Made by a program: the position numbers and the translations under genes
Part shown: piece by piece, positions 7,110-8,273 of the stretch
How positions within the stretch are numbered: the first letter of the stretch is position 1
Layout of the letters: every line of letters begins with the position of its first letter
Origin: an uncultured Lachnospiraceae bacterium
Lineage (GTDB): Bacteria; Bacillota; Clostridia; Lachnospirales; Lachnospiraceae
Assembly (NCBI GenBank): GCA_902797015.1
Contig: CADBRG010000004.1
Location: forward strand, 1-8,273
DNA: 8,273 bases
Reading direction: 5' to 3'
The notes under the pieces: model-generated
What the model saw: only the letters and a program-made list of their open reading frames with translations
Database searches by the model: none
Told to the model about the DNA's origin: nothing

Positions 7110-7997
7110 GATTTCCGTATCCTCACTACTCTTATCCGGCAATTTACGGACACGTACTGTCCCGATCATTTTGTCAAGGACCTGTACGACCTGGAAGGAA
7201 TATCCGTAAGCCGAGATCGCATAGCTTTCTCCCTCCGCAGGGATCTTATCGATCTTTGAAACCAGAAAACCATTCAATGTATCGAAGTCTTCCAGCTCTT
7301 CATCATGGATCTCCAGTGTCTTGCAGACTTCGTCCATGTCTGCTTCTCCGGTCATTATGAAGCTGCCATCACGCTGTAAAACGATCTGCTCTTCTTCTTT
7401 GTCGTACTCATCCATGATGTCTCCGACGATTTCCTCTAAGATGTCCTCGATCGTGATCAGACCGGCTGTCTGTCCGTACTCATCAATAACGACCGCCATA
7501 TGTGTCTTCTTGGCCTGCATACTTCGAAACAGTGCATCGATATGGCGCGTCTCGGGAATAAACGGAATCTTTCTGACCACACCGGGAATCGTAGAAACCG
7601 GCTGGTCCATATTAACGTTACGGATGGTCAGCCGCAGCAGATCCTTAATGTGGATCACGCCCGTGATATTATCGATTGTCTCCATGTACACCGGAAATCT
7701 GGAATACTCCTTATCCTGTACAAACTCCAGCACTTCTTCGAGCGAAAGTGTGCCGTCAACCGCAACGATATTCTTTCTGTGTGTCATGATATCTCTGGCT
7801 TCTTTTTCGTCAAACGCAAAGATGTTATGGATCATCTGCGCTTCACTTTCCTGAAGCTCTCCCTTTTCATGACCTTCCTCGACCATGGAAATGATTTCCT
7901 GCTCGGTAGACTGCTCCTGGTCTGCGCCGCCGCGCATCCCTGCAAAAAATCTGAAATGTCGTTTTTTCCCCGAAGGCGGGTTGCCATCTGTTTCCAT
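7086..7997 (-). CDS. CorC/HlyC-type CBS-domain protein lacking a membrane domain
   Basis: This is a 303-residue soluble protein. After a polar N-terminus comes the conserved lead helix region (about 32-65, containing AQMIHNIFAFDEKEARDIMTH). A CBS pair follows: CBS1 at about 68-125 (YSRFPVY, then GVIHIKDLL) and CBS2 at about 132-190 (MAVVIDEYGQTAGLITIEDILEEIVGDI). Residues about 205-290 form the CorC_HlyC transporter-associated domain, with FDTLNGFL. CBS pairs in this family bind adenine nucleotides, and the proteins are linked to magnesium or cobalt efflux (CorC, YbeX); the 'hemolysin' label is historical. Many Gram-positive relatives have an N-terminal DUF21/CNNM membrane domain. That domain is missing here, and the length matches E. 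coli CorC instead. The ATG at 7997 has AAAGGG about 8 nt upstream. Eighty-two bp separate it from yebC, with a promoter between, so it is probably a separate unit that may also read through. Confidence 0.9.
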   Translation of the reverse strand: METDGNPPSGKKRHFRFFAGMRGGADQEQSTEQEIISMVEEGHEKGELQESEAQMIHNIFAFDEKEARDIMTHRKNIVAVDGTLSLEEVLEFVQDKEYSRFPVYMETIDNITGVIHIKDLLRLTIRNVNMDQPVSTIPGVVRKIPFIPETRHIDALFRSMQAKKTHMAVVIDEYGQTAGLITIEDILEEIVGDIMDEYDKEEEQIVLQRDGSFIMTGEADMDEVCKTLEIHDEELEDFDTLNGFLVSKIDKIPAEGESYAISAYGYSFQVVQVLDKMIGTVRVRKLPDKSSEDTEILSGDRNL

Positions 7998-8020
7998 CTT
8001 AAAAACCCTTTCTATTATCT

Positions 8021-8179
8021 ATAAGCTTACGGATTGCTCCGCACGATGTGCTCCCGCAATCCTACAACGTTAATTCGCAATCCGCACTACCGTGCTACTT
8101 GCTCATTTCCGTTGCATCTCGCCACAGATACGAATCTGCATGCAAGCATGCGCTTCCTATCTGTACCTCGATAGCTTAT
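8021..8179. repeat. Structured intergenic element with terminal inverted repeats (MITE-like)
   Basis: The ends ATAAGCTTACG (8021-8031) and CGATAGCTTAT (8169-8179) are inverted copies matching at 9 of 11 positions. Inside are three palindromic units. Unit 1: GGATTGC (8031-8037) pairs with GCAATCC (8056-8062) around an inner GCAC/GTGC hairpin (8041-8044 with 8048-8051). Unit 2: GCAC/GTGC (8084-8087 with 8092-8095). Unit 3: ACAGATA-C-GAA (8124-8134) pairs with TTC-C-TATCTGT (8154-8164) with one mismatch, enclosing two GCATGC palindromes. CGGATTGC (8030-8037) can instead pair perfectly with GCAATCCG (8077-8084), so two folds compete. No open frame of note and no transposase is inside. It begins just after the upstream gene's stop and ends 24 bp before the CBS-gene start. 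It may be a non-autonomous mobile element, a dispersed extragenic repeat or a structured RNA; copy number cannot be judged from one window. Confidence 0.6.
8124..8164 (-). other. Long hairpin within the intergenic element
   Basis: Arms of 11 nt (8124-8134 and 8154-8164) pair at 10 positions, with a single G-G mismatch in the minus-strand RNA. The 19-nt loop region contains GCATGC twice, 2 nt apart, which could extend the stem. No U-tract follows on the minus strand, so it does not look like a standard intrinsic terminator, although it could protect the 3' end of the upstream transcript. Confidence 0.6.
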
Positions 8180-8182
8180 GCG

Positions 8183-8273
8183 CTAAAAATAATCTCTCTG
8201 TCGAATAACTTTTCCGTTTCTGATATAGTTTCTCGGGATCCGTTTTCCAAGATCACATGCAAGCTCATAATTA
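8183..8273 (-). CDS. C-terminal tail of an unrecognised gene (runs off the right edge)
   Basis: One minus-strand frame is open from the edge and gives 29 residues before a TAG at 8183-8185. They begin NYELACDLGKRIPRNY, continue IRNGKVIRQ and end RDYF. The composition (basic, Asn/Tyr/Ile-rich) is protein-like, but I do not recognise a family. A second frame, shifted by one base, is also open from the edge and ends at a TAA at 8177-8179 inside the terminal repeat of the neighbouring element, so the choice of frame is uncertain. The stop codon lies 3 bp before the terminal inverted repeat, which suggests the element inserted at, or formed, the gene's 3' end. Confidence 0.4.
   Translation of the reverse strand, partial: NYELACDLGKRIPRNYIRNGKVIRQRDYF

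Noticed and set aside
8021..8179. Known structured RNA (tmRNA, RNase P, 6S, SRP RNA, Mg2+ riboswitch) upstream of the CBS gene
   Set aside because: The region is too short or lacks the conserved cores of these RNAs; I could match it to no class I know.
8177..8273. Alternative frame for the right-edge partial gene, including an ATG near 8266 and ending within the intergenic element
   Set aside because: It is open but ends inside the terminal repeat, and it has no recognisable motif. The other frame, ending at 8183, was preferred weakly; neither is certain.

Overview
This window looks like chromosomal DNA from a Firmicute of class Clostridia, probably Lachnospiraceae. That placement is inferred from the encoded protein families, moderate GC content, strong AGGAGG-type ribosome binding sites, and an FtsK/SpoIIIE-type translocase in one block with yebC, uppP and pyrH. 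Every supported gene lies on the minus strand, so transcription runs from high to low coordinates.

In transcription order, the right edge (about 8183-8273) holds the last codons of an unrecognised gene. Directly after its stop codon is a compact element of about 160 bp (8021-8179). It has imperfect 11-bp terminal inverted repeats and three internal palindromes, two of which compete for the same strand, and it looks like a MITE-like or structured intergenic repeat. Next comes a soluble CorC/HlyC-type CBS-domain protein (7086-7997). A good candidate sigma-A promoter overlaps that gene's stop codon, and from it runs a tightly packed array: yebC (translation factor/regulator family), glgA (glycogen synthase), uppP (undecaprenyl-diphosphate phosphatase), ftsK/spoIIIE (DNA translocase), a membrane-anchored TPR protein with two chitobiase-C-terminal-like domains, and the 5' end of pyrH (UMP kinase), which is cut by the left edge.

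From yebC to pyrH no gap exceeds 22 bp, and yebC and glgA overlap by 41 bp with the glgA Shine-Dalgarno inside yebC. This suggests one operon with translational coupling. The genes join cell-envelope and division functions (lipid carrier recycling, chromosome translocation at the septum, a likely surface-exposed TPR protein) with housekeeping functions (UMP kinase, YebC), plus one glycogen gene that has no other glycogen gene beside it.

No tRNA, rRNA, CRISPR array, transposase gene or convincing intrinsic terminator was seen. Most of the window is ordinary core genome. The main non-routine features are the structured intergenic element, the embedded glgA start, the perfect hairpin early in the ftsK reading frame, and the uncharacterised TPR/chitobiase-fold protein.
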